DNA from: CAYTBN01 sp964436045
GTDB taxonomy: Bacteria; Myxococcota_A; UBA796; UBA9615; CAYRNR01
Assembly (NCBI GenBank): GCA_964436045.1
Contig: CAYTBN010000033.1
Coordinates: 1-64,000, forward strand
Length of the DNA: 64,000 bases
Reading direction: 5' to 3'
Numbering within the stretch: position 1 is the stretch's first letter; each line of letters starts with the position of its first letter. Below, in pieces: positions 46,712 through 55,508 of this stretch. Below the pieces are notes generated by a model. The model was not told the DNA's origin, made no database searches, and worked only from the letters and a program-made list of their open reading frames with translations. The position numbers and the translations under genes were made by a program.

Positions 46712-47728
46712 ATGACCGAGGACCCCAACACGATCCCCGCCGTCCAGCCCCGCACCTGGTTCTCGCGAGCGCTGCGGCGGGCGCTGTGGGTGACGGTCCT
46801 TCCCCGGTTCGGCGACGAGCACAGGGAGGCGTACGAGGCCCAGTTCGGCGAGGCCAGCCGCAACGCCGAGATCGCCGTCGAAGGGCTCGGGCGGCTGGTG
46901 AACCGCCACGCGTTGTCGGTCACACCGGTGTTGGGGGCGTTGACCTCCTGGGCGCGCCACTACCACGGCGCCCAGCGCGGAGCCGCCGACAAGGATCGGT
47001 ATCTTGTCTACACGGACCTGGACGCCGCGATCCCCTTTCGGCCGGAGGCGGACACCTTGTACGCCTACATGGCCACCCAGGTGACCAATCTGGCCACCGA
47101 CCTGGCTGACGTCTTGCCCCGCCCCGAGCTGAAGCGGGCTGTCGGCGCGTTCACCGACATGAACGCCGTGGCCAGCGCGGCCTTCCGCCGCTTTCCCACG
47201 GTGATGCCCCGCTTCACCGGCCACGACCGGCTCAGCCTGCGGGTGGTCCAGGCGCTGGACCGGCCCCTCAACTGCTGTCCGAGCCTTCACATCGCGTACA
47301 CGATCATGATCGACGACGTGGCGCGCGCCGCCTTCGAGCCCCACGTGGACAAGGCCCCGGCGCTGGCGGCGGTGCGGGCCGCGACCGCCGGGATGGTCGA
47401 GTCGGTGCTGTACACCAAGCAGCACGCGATCCTCGACGTGGCCTTCGGCATGCTCTGCGCGCGGATCGTCCACGAGCGCCGCTTCGATCGCCCGTTTCCC
47501 GATCCCATTGCCCTGCTGGACGCGGCGGCTGGCGCCCAACCGATCCCCCACGCCGCCATCGCCGCGCTGTACGAGGAGGCATGCTGGCGGTACGCCCGCG
47601 CTGACGATCTGGCCGGGGCGCTAGGCGACTTTCTGGACGATCACCGCTACCCTCTGGTGCCGGCCGACGCGGTGCTGGAGAGTTGTTTCGTGGATGCGGC
47701 GACGGGGGAATTGGTGAGGGAGCGCTGA
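46712..47728 (+). CDS. PAP2/Aur1-like phosphatase family protein
   Basis: 338 residues; ATG 46712 preceded by GGGAGG. The motif CCPSLHIAYT (about 189-198) followed ~35 residues later by TKQHAILDVAFG is the PAP2-superfamily active-site pair (PSLH and H-x3-D), closest to the inositolphosphotransferase branch. Few strong hydrophobic segments are present, so this may be a soluble or peripheral member. Substrate unknown; phospholipid phosphate is typical. A -10-like TACAAT is at 46679. Confidence 0.78.
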   Translation: MTEDPNTIPAVQPRTWFSRALRRALWVTVLPRFGDEHREAYEAQFGEASRNAEIAVEGLGRLVNRHALSVTPVLGALTSWARHYHGAQRGAADKDRYLVYTDLDAAIPFRPEADTLYAYMATQVTNLATDLADVLPRPELKRAVGAFTDMNAVASAAFRRFPTVMPRFTGHDRLSLRVVQALDRPLNCCPSLHIAYTIMIDDVARAAFEPHVDKAPALAAVRAATAGMVESVLYTKQHAILDVAFGMLCARIVHERRFDRPFPDPIALLDAAAGAQPIPHAAIAALYEEACWRYARADDLAGALGDFLDDHRYPLVPADAVLESCFVDAATGELVRER

Positions 47729-48420
47729 CCGACGGCGAACGAGCGCCTCTGCGGCTGACTCTCCTGGTATTCAGCGCCACGGGCAACACCCGCTACGTGG
47801 CCGGGTACCTCGAACGTGTCTTCGAGGCACTGCCGGTCGCGGTCGAGATCGTGTCCGTCGAGCGGGTCGCGCCGGAGGCGGTCGAGGGGTTCGACGTACT
47901 GGGATTCGGCTTTCCGGTGTTCGAGGGGGACTCGCCGCGGTTCGTGCGCGAGTACATCGCCCGGCTGAGCCCCGGTGAGGGTCGGGGAGCCTTCGTCTTC
48001 TGCACCAAGGGCGCCCTGGCGGGCAACGCGGAGCGTAAGAACCTGCAGCGGCTGCAGGACCGGGGCTACGTGCCCCTCGGCGGGATGGGCGCGGTCATGC
48101 CCGGCACCGACGGAATGGCGTTCGTGAGCAAGGAGGGGCGGTACGCGCGCTGGGCGCAGACCAAGGACTTCGACTCACTGGAGGCCGTCGACCGCTTCGC
48201 CGGGCGGATGGGAGAGACGCTCGCGGACCTGGCCGGGGGTGTCCTCGCCGCAGACCGGGCGGAGATGGTCCCGCTGAGCATCCTCGGCGTGCTGATCGAC
48301 CCGCTCTGGGCGGCAGCCTATTCTTCCCCGCTCTGCCAGGTGGCGATCTCGCGATTCTCGGCCATGGCCGCGGAGTCCGGGCCACCATCCTCGGTGAGTT
48401 CGGCCGTCTCACTCACGTAA
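47683..48420 (+). CDS. Flavodoxin-domain protein (EFR1-like), apparently truncated
   Basis: Up to 245 residues. The start is doubtful: TTG 47683 overlaps the upstream gene by 46 bp; a CTG at 47725, overlapping its TGA with GAGGGAG before it, is possible. FMN-binding loop VFSATGNTRYVAG, second loop GFGFPVFEGDSPRFV, third FVFCTKGALAGN. Related EFR1 proteins carry a C-terminal ferredoxin domain with two CxxCxxC; here the sequence ends after LIDPLWAAAYSS in non-homologous reading that overlaps the convergent lipoprotein by 103 bp. Truncation is inferred. Confidence 0.7.
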   Translation: MFRGCGDGGIGEGALTDGERAPLRLTLLVFSATGNTRYVAGYLERVFEALPVAVEIVSVERVAPEAVEGFDVLGFGFPVFEGDSPRFVREYIARLSPGEGRGAFVFCTKGALAGNAERKNLQRLQDRGYVPLGGMGAVMPGTDGMAFVSKEGRYARWAQTKDFDSLEAVDRFAGRMGETLADLAGGVLAADRAEMVPLSILGVLIDPLWAAAYSSPLCQVAISRFSAMAAESGPPSSVSSAVSLT

Positions 48421-48989
48421 CCCCGGGGTCCGCCCATATCGAAGGCGGCCCAGACCGAGGTGTGGACCTCGTCGTATTCCGCGGGGTCGAAGGCCATGAA
48501 GTCGTAGCTCCCCTGGAAGTCCGCGGGCTGCAGATCGGACAGGCTGAAACTGGCGGCGTCCCCGGCGGTGGCCGCCAGCGGTAGCTCCCAGCTCTCCGCG
48601 AACACCCCGTCGTCGGTGGCGAAGGTCGTGGTGATATCGATGTCTACTCGCGATTCGCACTGGACTGCCGCCGTATCCATCTCCTGGCCGCTGTCGGGAT
48701 AGACGGCTACCGACTCGACGTAGCGGGCTTCGCCTCCGTCGTGCAGCAGCTCGATGGTCAGGCCCGCCGAATCGCCATCCTCACCGTATTCGAGCGTCAC
48801 CGAGTGGGTTCCCCCGAGGGTCTCCAGCACCTGCTGCGGGGAAAAGCCGAGCACCGTCTCCTCGTCGAGGGACACCACGGTGGCGGTCTCCTCGCAATAC
48901 GCGCCAGAGGCTTCATCCAGGTGTGGACATCCGGCGACCAGGGGGGAGATTGCAGCGAGTGAAAGCGGAATGATGGCGAATCGACGCAT
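48318..48989 (-). CDS. Lipoprotein, unknown function
   Basis: 223 residues; ATG 48989 preceded by AAGGAG. Lipobox LVAGC puts the cysteine at residue 21. The mature part is a beta-rich domain with an early Cys pair, no Asp-rich tether, and no recognised motif. It overlaps the truncated flavodoxin by 103 bp on the opposite strand, an unusually long convergent overlap for real genes. The lipoprotein reading is the better supported of the two in the overlap. Confidence 0.72.
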   Translation of the reverse strand: MRRFAIIPLSLAAISPLVAGCPHLDEASGAYCEETATVVSLDEETVLGFSPQQVLETLGGTHSVTLEYGEDGDSAGLTIELLHDGGEARYVESVAVYPDSGQEMDTAAVQCESRVDIDITTTFATDDGVFAESWELPLAATAGDAASFSLSDLQPADFQGSYDFMAFDPAEYDEVHTSVWAAFDMGGPRGYVSETAELTEDGGPDSAAMAENREIATWQSGEE

Positions 48990-49052
48990 GGGTTTCTCCT
49001 TGTCTGGGACTGGACGTGGCAAGACACGTGCCAGCCAGGGGGGCTCGCTTGG

Positions 49053-49649
49053 TCAGCCGAGGGCTGCCCGCCTGGGCGCCCGGATCGCACCGTCGGTGCA
49101 CTGGTACACACAGGCGGTGCAGCCGGTGCATTCGTCGCGCCGGGCAAGCACCGCCGTGCCGTCCTGGCCGCTGTCCCACACGCCGATCGGACACACCTCG
49201 TAGCACTGGCCGCACGCGGTGCACCTCGCCGGATCGTGGGTCAGATCGCGGAGTCCGTTGAGCAGGTCGGTGCGCAGGGTGCCGGCAAAGGCCACGTTGC
49301 CGATGGCCTTGACGCCGAAGCGCGCCATCATCGGATCGAAGTCGCTGCCCATGGTGGACGACAGGCCCCCCAGCTCGCTGCCCCACAGCATGATCATCGA
49401 CATGGCGATGATCAGGTCGGCGCGGGGCCGGGGCGCGGGGGCGTCCAGCAGCAGCTCGGTGGCGACCAGCGCGCCGCCCAACAGGAGGTCGAGCACCAGC
49501 GCCCTGGTCCAGCCGAACTTCGTGGGGATCCACGGCACCAGTGTGTAGAAAAAGAGGAAGCTCACCACGCTGATCGCCACGTAGTCGATCAGCAGGCCCC
49601 GGCCGAAGACCGCGAAGCCCACGAGCCCCGCCAGGAAGAACGCGAACAT
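49053..49649 (-). CDS. Membrane protein with C-terminal 2[4Fe-4S] ferredoxin domain
   Basis: 198 residues from ATG 49649; frame continues open upstream (RLDTALGS) without a clear start. About four hydrophobic segments (FAFFLAGLVGFAVFG, ISVVSFLFFYTLV, LVLDLLLGGALVATEL, LIIAMSMIMLW) precede two ferredoxin motifs, CTACGQCYEVCP and CTGCTACVYQC, giving eight cysteines for two clusters. It resembles fused parts of corrinoid/ferredoxin redox proteins, but the family is not certain. Upstream is a truncated methyltransferase out of frame, so this gene may also have lost its 5' part. Confidence 0.7.
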   Translation of the reverse strand: MFAFFLAGLVGFAVFGRGLLIDYVAISVVSFLFFYTLVPWIPTKFGWTRALVLDLLLGGALVATELLLDAPAPRPRADLIIAMSMIMLWGSELGGLSSTMGSDFDPMMARFGVKAIGNVAFAGTLRTDLLNGLRDLTHDPARCTACGQCYEVCPIGVWDSGQDGTAVLARRDECTGCTACVYQCTDGAIRAPRRAALG

Positions 49650-49675
49650 GCTGCCAAGCGCGGTGTCCAGCCGCT

Positions 49676-49819
49676 CTCCAGCACCGAACTGCCCTCCGGC
49701 ACCTCGGCGACCACGGCGTTCTTCATCTCCAGGACGCGACCCTGGCTCGCGGCGTCCATCTTGCGATCGTAGGAGGCCGGCCGGCCCTCGAGGATCTTCA
49801 TGAAGACGTAGCTGAACAT
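49676..49819 (-). pseudogene. SAM-dependent methyltransferase remnant (N-terminus only)
   Basis: The ORF begins at ATG 49819 with a ~48-residue segment (MKNAVVAEVPEGSSVLE) like the start of class I methyltransferases, leading to where the glycine-rich SAM loop (GCGTG) should follow. It does not: reading breaks and the adjacent DNA belongs to the membrane ferredoxin gene in another frame. The rest of the enzyme is absent. This looks like an internal deletion joining two genes. Confidence 0.6.
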
Positions 49820-49839
49820 CCTGCGGTCCCCGGACGCGG

Positions 49840-50616
49840 CTAGCTGCCCGCCAGGGTCACCGAGATCACGTCCATCTGGAGGAACTGTCCGTCGAAGGCG
49901 TCCGGGTAGGGGGGGATGTCGGGGATCACGATCGGGTCGCCGTTCTCGTCTTGATTGACGATCAGGGCGTAGTCCTGGTTGTGGGCGTAGAGTGTGATCT
50001 CCGCGCCCCCCTTGGCCTCGATGGTGTGGATGTAGTCGATGGCCCAGCAGTGCTCGATACCCGCCGAGCCGGCATTGAGGAAGTAGGTGGCCTCGGGGTT
50101 GGACACGGTCAGCGAATAGATGTTGTAGGTGTCGTCGGCCACGGCGCCGCCCGTGTACCAGAGGCCATCCTGGGTCCCGCCAGTGTATGAGTTCAGCTCC
50201 ACCACACCCCGGAACTGCAGCGTCACGGTGTAGGTGGCGGCCATCCCGCCCTCCAGCACGGCAACGTCGTCGAACTCCATCGCCTGAGGTGCGCAGCTGT
50301 AGCCAGTGTGCCCCGGCACGCAGGGCATCTCGAGCCGCAGGCCGTCGAGGGCCGAGGGCATCTCCTCACAGTCGAACCCGTCCCCGGTGTAGCCCGGGTC
50401 GCACACGCACTCGGCCACGTCGCCGGAGTCGTCGCACCAGGCGTGCTCGTCGCAATCCAGCTCTTCGCAGGCGGCGCTGGTGTCGTCGTCGTCGTCACCG
50501 CCCGCGGAGTCGTCGTCGTCCGCGGGGTGGTCGTCGTCGTCCGCCGCGGGACAGCCGGCAGCCAGCAGCAGGACACAGGTTGCGGCGATCGTGAGAATCG
50601 TCTTGTTCCAGGACAT
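49840..50616 (-). CDS. Lipoprotein with Asp-rich tether and EGF-like module
   Basis: 258 residues; ATG 50616 (GGAGG six bases upstream). Lipobox LAAGC (Cys22), then DDDDHPADDDDSAGGDDDDD. An EGF-like segment follows: six cysteines in CEELDCDEHAWCDDSGDVAECVCDPG-style spacing ending in DGFDCEE. A ~190-residue beta domain with a Cys pair completes it. Predicted surface-exposed binding protein; ligand unknown. Confidence 0.82.
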   Translation of the reverse strand: MSWNKTILTIAATCVLLLAAGCPAADDDDHPADDDDSAGGDDDDDTSAACEELDCDEHAWCDDSGDVAECVCDPGYTGDGFDCEEMPSALDGLRLEMPCVPGHTGYSCAPQAMEFDDVAVLEGGMAATYTVTLQFRGVVELNSYTGGTQDGLWYTGGAVADDTYNIYSLTVSNPEATYFLNAGSAGIEHCWAIDYIHTIEAKGGAEITLYAHNQDYALIVNQDENGDPIVIPDIPPYPDAFDGQFLQMDVISVTLAGS

Positions 50617-50721
50617 GGCCATCCTCCCCGTGGGTTGCCCGAACGCCGTCGGCACCTGTCCGGGCGGTCCGATTCCTCCCTCATCCTACGCCAACGCGCT
50701 CGGGGTGTTGTCCTTGGCTCG

Positions 50722-51117
50722 TCAGGCGCGGACGAGGTGGACGGGGACTCCGGGGTTCGGCATTCCGGCGAGGCCCGTGACAGCGGTCAGCAGCGCGGCG
50801 CGGTGTACGCGGGCGGCGGCCAGGTAGGTGGCGTCGTACCCGGAGGCGTTGTGGCGGTGGCTCCAGGCGACGGCCAGCAGGGGGGCGTGGGACACGCGCT
50901 CGATGGGCCACAGGACCAGGTCGTCCAGGGCCTCGGCGGCCCGGTCGTGGTCGAGGCGGCCGCCGAGGACGGCGCGACGCAGGGCGGCGAGGACCTCGAC
51001 ATCGATCAACTCGGGAGCCAGCAGGTCGGCCTCTCGGAGCAGGGGCATCACCGAGCGCCCGAGTTCCGTCCTCAACAGCACCTCGACCGCGACGGACGCG
51101 TCGACGACGTACCTCAC
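50722..51117 (-). CDS. vapC: PIN-domain ribonuclease toxin, VapC-like
   Basis: 131 residues; GTG 51117 overlaps the upstream antitoxin stop (GTGA). PIN fold: first acidic Asp in VVDASVAVE (residues 5-7), Glu in PELIDVEVLAALR, and YDATYLAAA with the C-terminal Asp, so the four-acid metal centre looks complete. VapC toxins cleave RNA and need the VapB partner to be silenced. The partner here is only a fragment, so an unrestrained toxin is unlikely to be expressed strongly, or another antitoxin acts. Confidence 0.87.
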   Translation of the reverse strand: MRYVVDASVAVEVLLRTELGRSVMPLLREADLLAPELIDVEVLAALRRAVLGGRLDHDRAAEALDDLVLWPIERVSHAPLLAVAWSHRHNASGYDATYLAAARVHRAALLTAVTGLAGMPNPGVPVHLVRA

Positions 51118-51227
51118 CGGGGCTCCCGCCCGCCGTACTCCTCGCGGGCCTCGGCCACCAGCGCCACCGCGGAGATGCCGGGATCGACGGGCTCCCTGGT
51201 GACCAGCCGCTCCTCGAACTCCTCCAT
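51114..51227 (-). pseudogene. VapB-like antitoxin fragment
   Basis: 37 residues remain, including VTREPVDPGISAVALVAEAREE, the C-terminal toxin-binding end expected for VapB. The DNA-binding N-terminus is absent: upstream of codon one at 51227 the DNA is another gene on the other strand. No credible Shine-Dalgarno precedes the ATG. The coupled GTGA with vapC confirms this was the antitoxin gene. It may be non-functional. Confidence 0.65.
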
Positions 51228-52243
51228 CCGGGAGTTCGGCAAGGACCCGGTCCATTTGACCCATGACGCCTTGCTGGTGGAGATCGGGCGGGCTTTGGTG
51301 CGCATCGGCAAGCGCCACAAGATGCGCAAATCCCTCGAGCGCGAGCTGGACAAGTGGGGCCTCACCGTGGTCAAGACCTTCCTCCACGACGAGGCGGCGC
51401 AGGCCGAGGCGGGCTCAAAGGCCGGCGCGTGGCTGGCCTTCTACAAGGCTGCGCTGAGCACGAGGCGCGAGTGGAAGACCGAGCAGAAGCAGCTCCTCGA
51501 ACCCCGGATCCAGGAGCTGATCGAGATCGTGAACCGGATGGCGCAGGACCTGGCGAACAAGAGCGGCAAGCAGGTCCTCGTCGTCGTGGACGACATCGAG
51601 AAGGGAAACACGGGCGCCCACAAGGACATGCATCTGCGGCTATTCCGGGATCACATCGAAACCCTGCTCCAGCCCCGTCTGGCCATCGTCTACGCCTTGC
51701 CGGTGTACTTCCGCACTCTGGAAGACAATCGCATACCCATTGAATCAGATGTACCCGTTCTCCGCCGTCCGTATCTACGACGCGAAGCACAAGCACTCCG
51801 CAGAGCCGCCACTGGATCGGGACCACGCCTCCTACGGACTGATCCACTCGTTCGTCGAGCGCAGGATCGGAGACGCGGGGAGATTCTTCGAGGAGGGCTC
51901 CCTCGACGCGTTGATCCTCACCGGGGGGGGGCTGTTCCGGGAGACGGCCCGCGCGATTCGCCTGGCCGCCCAGAACGCCATCCTCCGGGGAGCCGACCGC
52001 ATCGGTAGCGAAGACGCCCGCCATGCCGCCAGCCAGATCAAGAAAGACTACCAGCCGTTGATCCGGGGCAACGCCGTGAAGGTACTCAGCGAGGTCTGGG
52101 AATCCAGGCAGGGCTGGGTCGAGGGCGTGGAACCGTTCCTCCAGTGGAAGGCCGTGGTCGAGTACGAGAACGGCGACCTCTGGCTCGACGTGCGTTCGGT
52201 GCTCAAGCCCTACCTGGAAAGCCTGAAGAAGGGTGATGGCTGA
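51226..52243 (+). pseudogene. P-loop ATPase of conflict-system type, 5'-truncated and frameshifted
   Basis: Two frames join to one protein. Frame one (51226-51739) reads GKDPVHLTHDALLVEIG, a long helical part and QVLVVVDDIEKGN (Walker B), then LAIVYALPVYF. Frame two from 51740 continues NQMYPFSAVRIYDA, LTGGGLFRETARAIRLA and a helical C-terminus. Removing one A near 51739 restores the reading (IPLNQMYPF). Walker A and the N-terminus are missing, lost at the same breakpoint as the antitoxin. Related STAND/AAA-like ATPases pair with TPR proteins in myxobacteria and cyanobacteria (family resemblance from memory). Downstream TPR gene overlaps its stop. Confidence 0.7.
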
Positions 52244-53399
52244 TCCACGACCAGGGAGCGGCGAGGAAGCGCGCGCAGCTCACGAGATCGCGTTCCTGAC
52301 CGAACGCGCGTCCCGGGACGATCGGCCGTTGCTCGTGTTCGCCTTCCACACCCAAGAAGCCGAGCGCCAGGCGCTGGTCGCGGAGATGCGACGCGCACTC
52401 AAGGCTCGAGACATGCTGGTGCGGTCCCTGGACGCCGGCCTGCTCGTGTCGAAGCGGGGGAGCGACCTCTACCGTGAGATCGGCGGCCGGAGCGCGCCGG
52501 GCGGACTTTGCGTGATCGTCGACCTGCCCCGGGACGACAAAACGGGCCTGCTGGAGCAGGACACGCTGACCTATCTCAACCTGCACCGGGATCGCATCCT
52601 GGACGACAAGCTCCGCTTTGCGCTGTTGCTCCACACCCGCGACGCGGAGCAGGTCCTTCACCTCGCCGCTGACCTCTGGGACTTCAGGCATGGCACGTTC
52701 TGGCTCGACCGGTCCGCCTCGGTGCTGCCGCGTCGATACGTCTCGGCGGGGCGGGAGGCGAGGGACGTCGCCCCCATGGAGACCGTCCTTCCGGAGGAGG
52801 CCGCTAGCCACATCGTCGATGTCAGGGAGCTGGTTGCCGAAACGGACAACTCGGAAGCAAAGGCATCCCTTCTGCTCGACCTGGCGTTCTGGTTGAGGAG
52901 GCGGGGCGCGTCCGAGGAAGCGCTGGCGGCTTCCGTCGATGCGCTGGAGACGGAGGAAGGGCTCGACGAGGCCTCCACGGCTACCGCCAGCACTCTTGCG
53001 GGCGACCTTCACGTGGCGCTGGGGAACGGTGGGGAGGCTCGTCGTCTCTTCGAGCGCGGCCTGGAGATCGCCGAGCGTCTTGCGGAGCAGGAACCGAACC
53101 GGGCGGACTTCCAGCGGGACCTCGCAATCGCGTTCGAACGGATGGCCAAGATCTCGGAGGCCGAAGACAAGGTCGGCTGGATGTCCCGCAGCGTGGAGAT
53201 CCGGGAGCGGGTCCTCGCTATGGATCGCGACCAGGCCATCCTGCAAAGGGAGCTTGCCGTGGTTCTGGCGCAGCGGGAAACCGCGGCGGAGGACGAGCGA
53301 GACCTGGACCGGGCGCGGCAGCTGCTGCGCGCCTTGAAGAATCGAGGAGCTCTGGAAGCGGGATTCGAGAAGCTGCTGGACTGGCTCGAGGCTACGTAG
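52236..53399 (+). CDS. TPR protein with atypical N-terminal domain, partner of upstream ATPase
   Basis: 387 residues; ATG 52236, overlapping the ATPase stop by 8 bp, so the two were coupled. The N-terminal ~165 residues form an alpha/beta domain (LLVFAFHTQEAERQALV, LCVIVDLPRD, FALLLHTRDAEQVLH, LWDFRHGTFWL) that looks like a degraded NTPase or sensor domain with no P-loop. The C-terminal ~180 residues are TPR-like (LLLDLAFWLRRRGASEEALAA, LAGDLHVALGNGGEARRLFERGLEIAERL). Such two-gene units occur in proposed defence or signalling systems. No effector enzyme is recognisable. Confidence 0.75.
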   Translation: MADPRPGSGEEARAAHEIAFLTERASRDDRPLLVFAFHTQEAERQALVAEMRRALKARDMLVRSLDAGLLVSKRGSDLYREIGGRSAPGGLCVIVDLPRDDKTGLLEQDTLTYLNLHRDRILDDKLRFALLLHTRDAEQVLHLAADLWDFRHGTFWLDRSASVLPRRYVSAGREARDVAPMETVLPEEAASHIVDVRELVAETDNSEAKASLLLDLAFWLRRRGASEEALAASVDALETEEGLDEASTATASTLAGDLHVALGNGGEARRLFERGLEIAERLAEQEPNRADFQRDLAIAFERMAKISEAEDKVGWMSRSVEIRERVLAMDRDQAILQRELAVVLAQRETAAEDERDLDRARQLLRALKNRGALEAGFEKLLDWLEAT

Positions 53400-53450
53400 C
53401 CGCGTGTGACCTTCGCCACCGGCCGCCGCCGGTCCTTGCAATGGTGGTGC

Positions 53451-54011
53451 CTACTCCCCCATCCCCCCCAGGTACTCGTCCAGCAGGAATCCCAGGTGCC
53501 GCTCCAGCAGGGGGATCGAGGCGGCGAGGACCTCGTCTTCGCGCTCGTGGTGGAAGTCCATGAAGATCGGGAACTTGACCTCGGTGGTGAGGGCGGCCTC
53601 GAGGTCGGCGGGATCGGTGAGGGTCAGGGTGGCGTCGACGGTCCAGCGGTAGCGGCCGGAGAGCAGGGAGAAGTAGCGGGGGCTCAGCTCGACGAGCAGC
53701 AGCAGGTCGGTGCCGCGCAGCTCGCCCGCGAGCCAGGTGAGGCGGTGCAGGGAGTTGCGTTTGGCGGCGAAGGGCTCGGCGAAGGTCGACGTGTCCATCA
53801 CCGTCGGGGTCAGGTTGCGGCTGGACAGGGTGCCGATCAGGGCCTCGGCCAGCTCGTCGGGCACCCCGGTGACCTCGGGGCGGTCGGCGTAGGTGACGGC
53901 GGGCACCACCTCGATGTCCATCTTCGTCGGGGCCTGGACGCCGACGTGCTTGGGGAAGCAGCCGGAGGCCAGCAGGCCGAACATTGGGAGCAGCAGGAGG
54001 GCGTGTCGCAT
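53451..54011 (-). CDS. Small lipoprotein of alpha-glucan locus
   Basis: 186 residues; ATG 54011 overlaps the porin gene's stop (TGATG), so translation is coupled. Lipobox LASGC puts the cysteine at residue 18. The mature part resembles lipoproteins with a mixed alpha/beta sandwich (VVPAVTYADRPEV, GTDLLLLVELSPRYF). Last gene of the debranching enzyme-porin-lipoprotein operon. It may help assemble the outer-membrane complex. Family unknown. Confidence 0.75.
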   Translation of the reverse strand: MRHALLLLPMFGLLASGCFPKHVGVQAPTKMDIEVVPAVTYADRPEVTGVPDELAEALIGTLSSRNLTPTVMDTSTFAEPFAAKRNSLHRLTWLAGELRGTDLLLLVELSPRYFSLLSGRYRWTVDATLTLTDPADLEAALTTEVKFPIFMDFHHEREDEVLAASIPLLERHLGFLLDEYLGGMGE

Positions 54012-55504
54012 CAGAACCAGACCTCCGTCTCGAGGGCCAGGACGTGGTGCCAGTGGCGCTCCACGTTGCCGAAGTCGTTGAACTGGTCGAGGGTCTCGAC
54101 GAAGTTGTTGCCGAAGGCGTTGTTCTGGTTGCTGTACTGGAAGCCGTACATGATCCGTAACGAGGGCCGCACGAACACGCCCGGGCCCAGGGGGTTGAGC
54201 ACGAAGCCGAACTTGCCCTGGTAGGTGTGGCGGATGTCGGCGTCGCCGTACTCCAGCCCCTCGGTGTCGGGCAGGCCGCCGCTGTTCTCGAAGATCGAGT
54301 CGGCGTGCTCCCGGTAGAGGTTGCCCTGGGTCGAGTGTTCGCGGGCCGCGCTGCCCTCGGCCAGGAAGTGCACCGTGCGGGTCAGGTAGAGCTGGAGCCG
54401 CAGCACCGTCGAGAGGAAGGTGCGGTCGTTGTCGGTGGGGGAGATGGTGTTGTCCGCGTCCCAGTGCTTGCCGTAGACCAGGCCCCAGGCGAGGTCCAGC
54501 CGCCGCGGCACGATGGTCATCTGCATCTCGTTGCCGAGGTTGAACTGGTAGCGCTGGTCGGTCAGCTCCTTGACGTAGATCGTGTACTCGTCGTTGTCGA
54601 AGGTCTCGGTGTAGCGGCTCTCGGGGTGGCCGCGCAGGACGTTGGCGTACAGGCTGTTCCACTTGAGCGGCCCGAGGTTGCCGAAGCCCAGGTAGCCGAT
54701 GGCCTTGAACGAGTTGGCCGACGTGGCCTCGGGGGAGGGGAAGTAGTCCTCGCGATCCGGGTTCTGCTCGACCCAGGACTGGACCACCTCCTGGCGCACG
54801 AAATCCTCGTACTCGATGCCGGGGGTCGAGTGGGGACCGTTGACGTTTCCCTGCACCCGGGGCTCGTAGAGGTACATGCCGCCCAGGCCGAACTCGAAGT
54901 GCTTGCCCGCGCTGACCCGGAAGGTCCCGCCCGCGGTCAGGATGGTGTTGTACTGGCCGCGCTTGATGTTGAAGCCCGAGTCGCCGGCGCCGATCAGCAC
55001 CTCGACCCCCTTGTGGCGCCAGCGGCCCGACAGGCCGACGGTCTCCAGGAAGAGGCGGGCGGGCCACATGTCGTACAGCCCCATCACCCCGAAGTAGGTG
55101 TCCAGGGTGCCCAACTGCCAGGTGACGTTGGGGATCAGGATGTTGCCCGCCTGCACGTAGAGCTCGGACAGGCGGATGTTGGCCAGGGTGCCGTTGCCCG
55201 GCTCGGCGTTGCCCACCGAGCCCCCTTCGAACTTGGTGTGGACGCTGGTCCACACGTCGGTCGAGGTGCCGCGCGGCTCGAGCAGGTCGAGCCGCAGCTC
55301 CAGGGCCGCGTAGGGGCCCTCGTTGAGCAGCCGGCCGTAGAGGTTCCAGTAGCCCAGCTTGCCGTCCCCGCCCTGGAAGTCGGGCCGGGTCGATATCCGG
55401 AAGTACCCGGCCACGTCCGCGCCGATGGCACTCGCCGTGGCCGGGGCCAGCAGGGCGAGCGCGAGCACCGCCAGGAGAACTGTTCGTGTCGTTGTCCTCA
55501 GCAT
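54011..55504 (-). CDS. Outer-membrane porin-like barrel (maltoporin-like)
   Basis: 497 residues; ATG 55504 with GGAG eight bases upstream. Signal peptide (LLAVLALALLAPATASA). Long series of amphipathic strands with Tyr/Trp girdles (VAGYFRISTRPDFQGG, YWNLYGRLLNEGPYAALELRLDLLE) ending in ALETEVWF, final Phe. The start pattern recalls sugar porins such as LamB. Four bases after the debranching enzyme stop, so probably the outer-membrane channel for oligosaccharides made by the neighbouring amylases. Ligand inferred from context only. Confidence 0.72.
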   Translation of the reverse strand: MLRTTTRTVLLAVLALALLAPATASAIGADVAGYFRISTRPDFQGGDGKLGYWNLYGRLLNEGPYAALELRLDLLEPRGTSTDVWTSVHTKFEGGSVGNAEPGNGTLANIRLSELYVQAGNILIPNVTWQLGTLDTYFGVMGLYDMWPARLFLETVGLSGRWRHKGVEVLIGAGDSGFNIKRGQYNTILTAGGTFRVSAGKHFEFGLGGMYLYEPRVQGNVNGPHSTPGIEYEDFVRQEVVQSWVEQNPDREDYFPSPEATSANSFKAIGYLGFGNLGPLKWNSLYANVLRGHPESRYTETFDNDEYTIYVKELTDQRYQFNLGNEMQMTIVPRRLDLAWGLVYGKHWDADNTISPTDNDRTFLSTVLRLQLYLTRTVHFLAEGSAAREHSTQGNLYREHADSIFENSGGLPDTEGLEYGDADIRHTYQGKFGFVLNPLGPGVFVRPSLRIMYGFQYSNQNNAFGNNFVETLDQFNDFGNVERHWHHVLALETEVWF

Positions 55505-55508
55505 CCGC

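Noticed and set aside
52203..53441. 412-residue minus-strand ORF
   Set aside because: Antisense of the TPR protein, whose start overlaps the ATPase stop and whose helical repeats are coherent.
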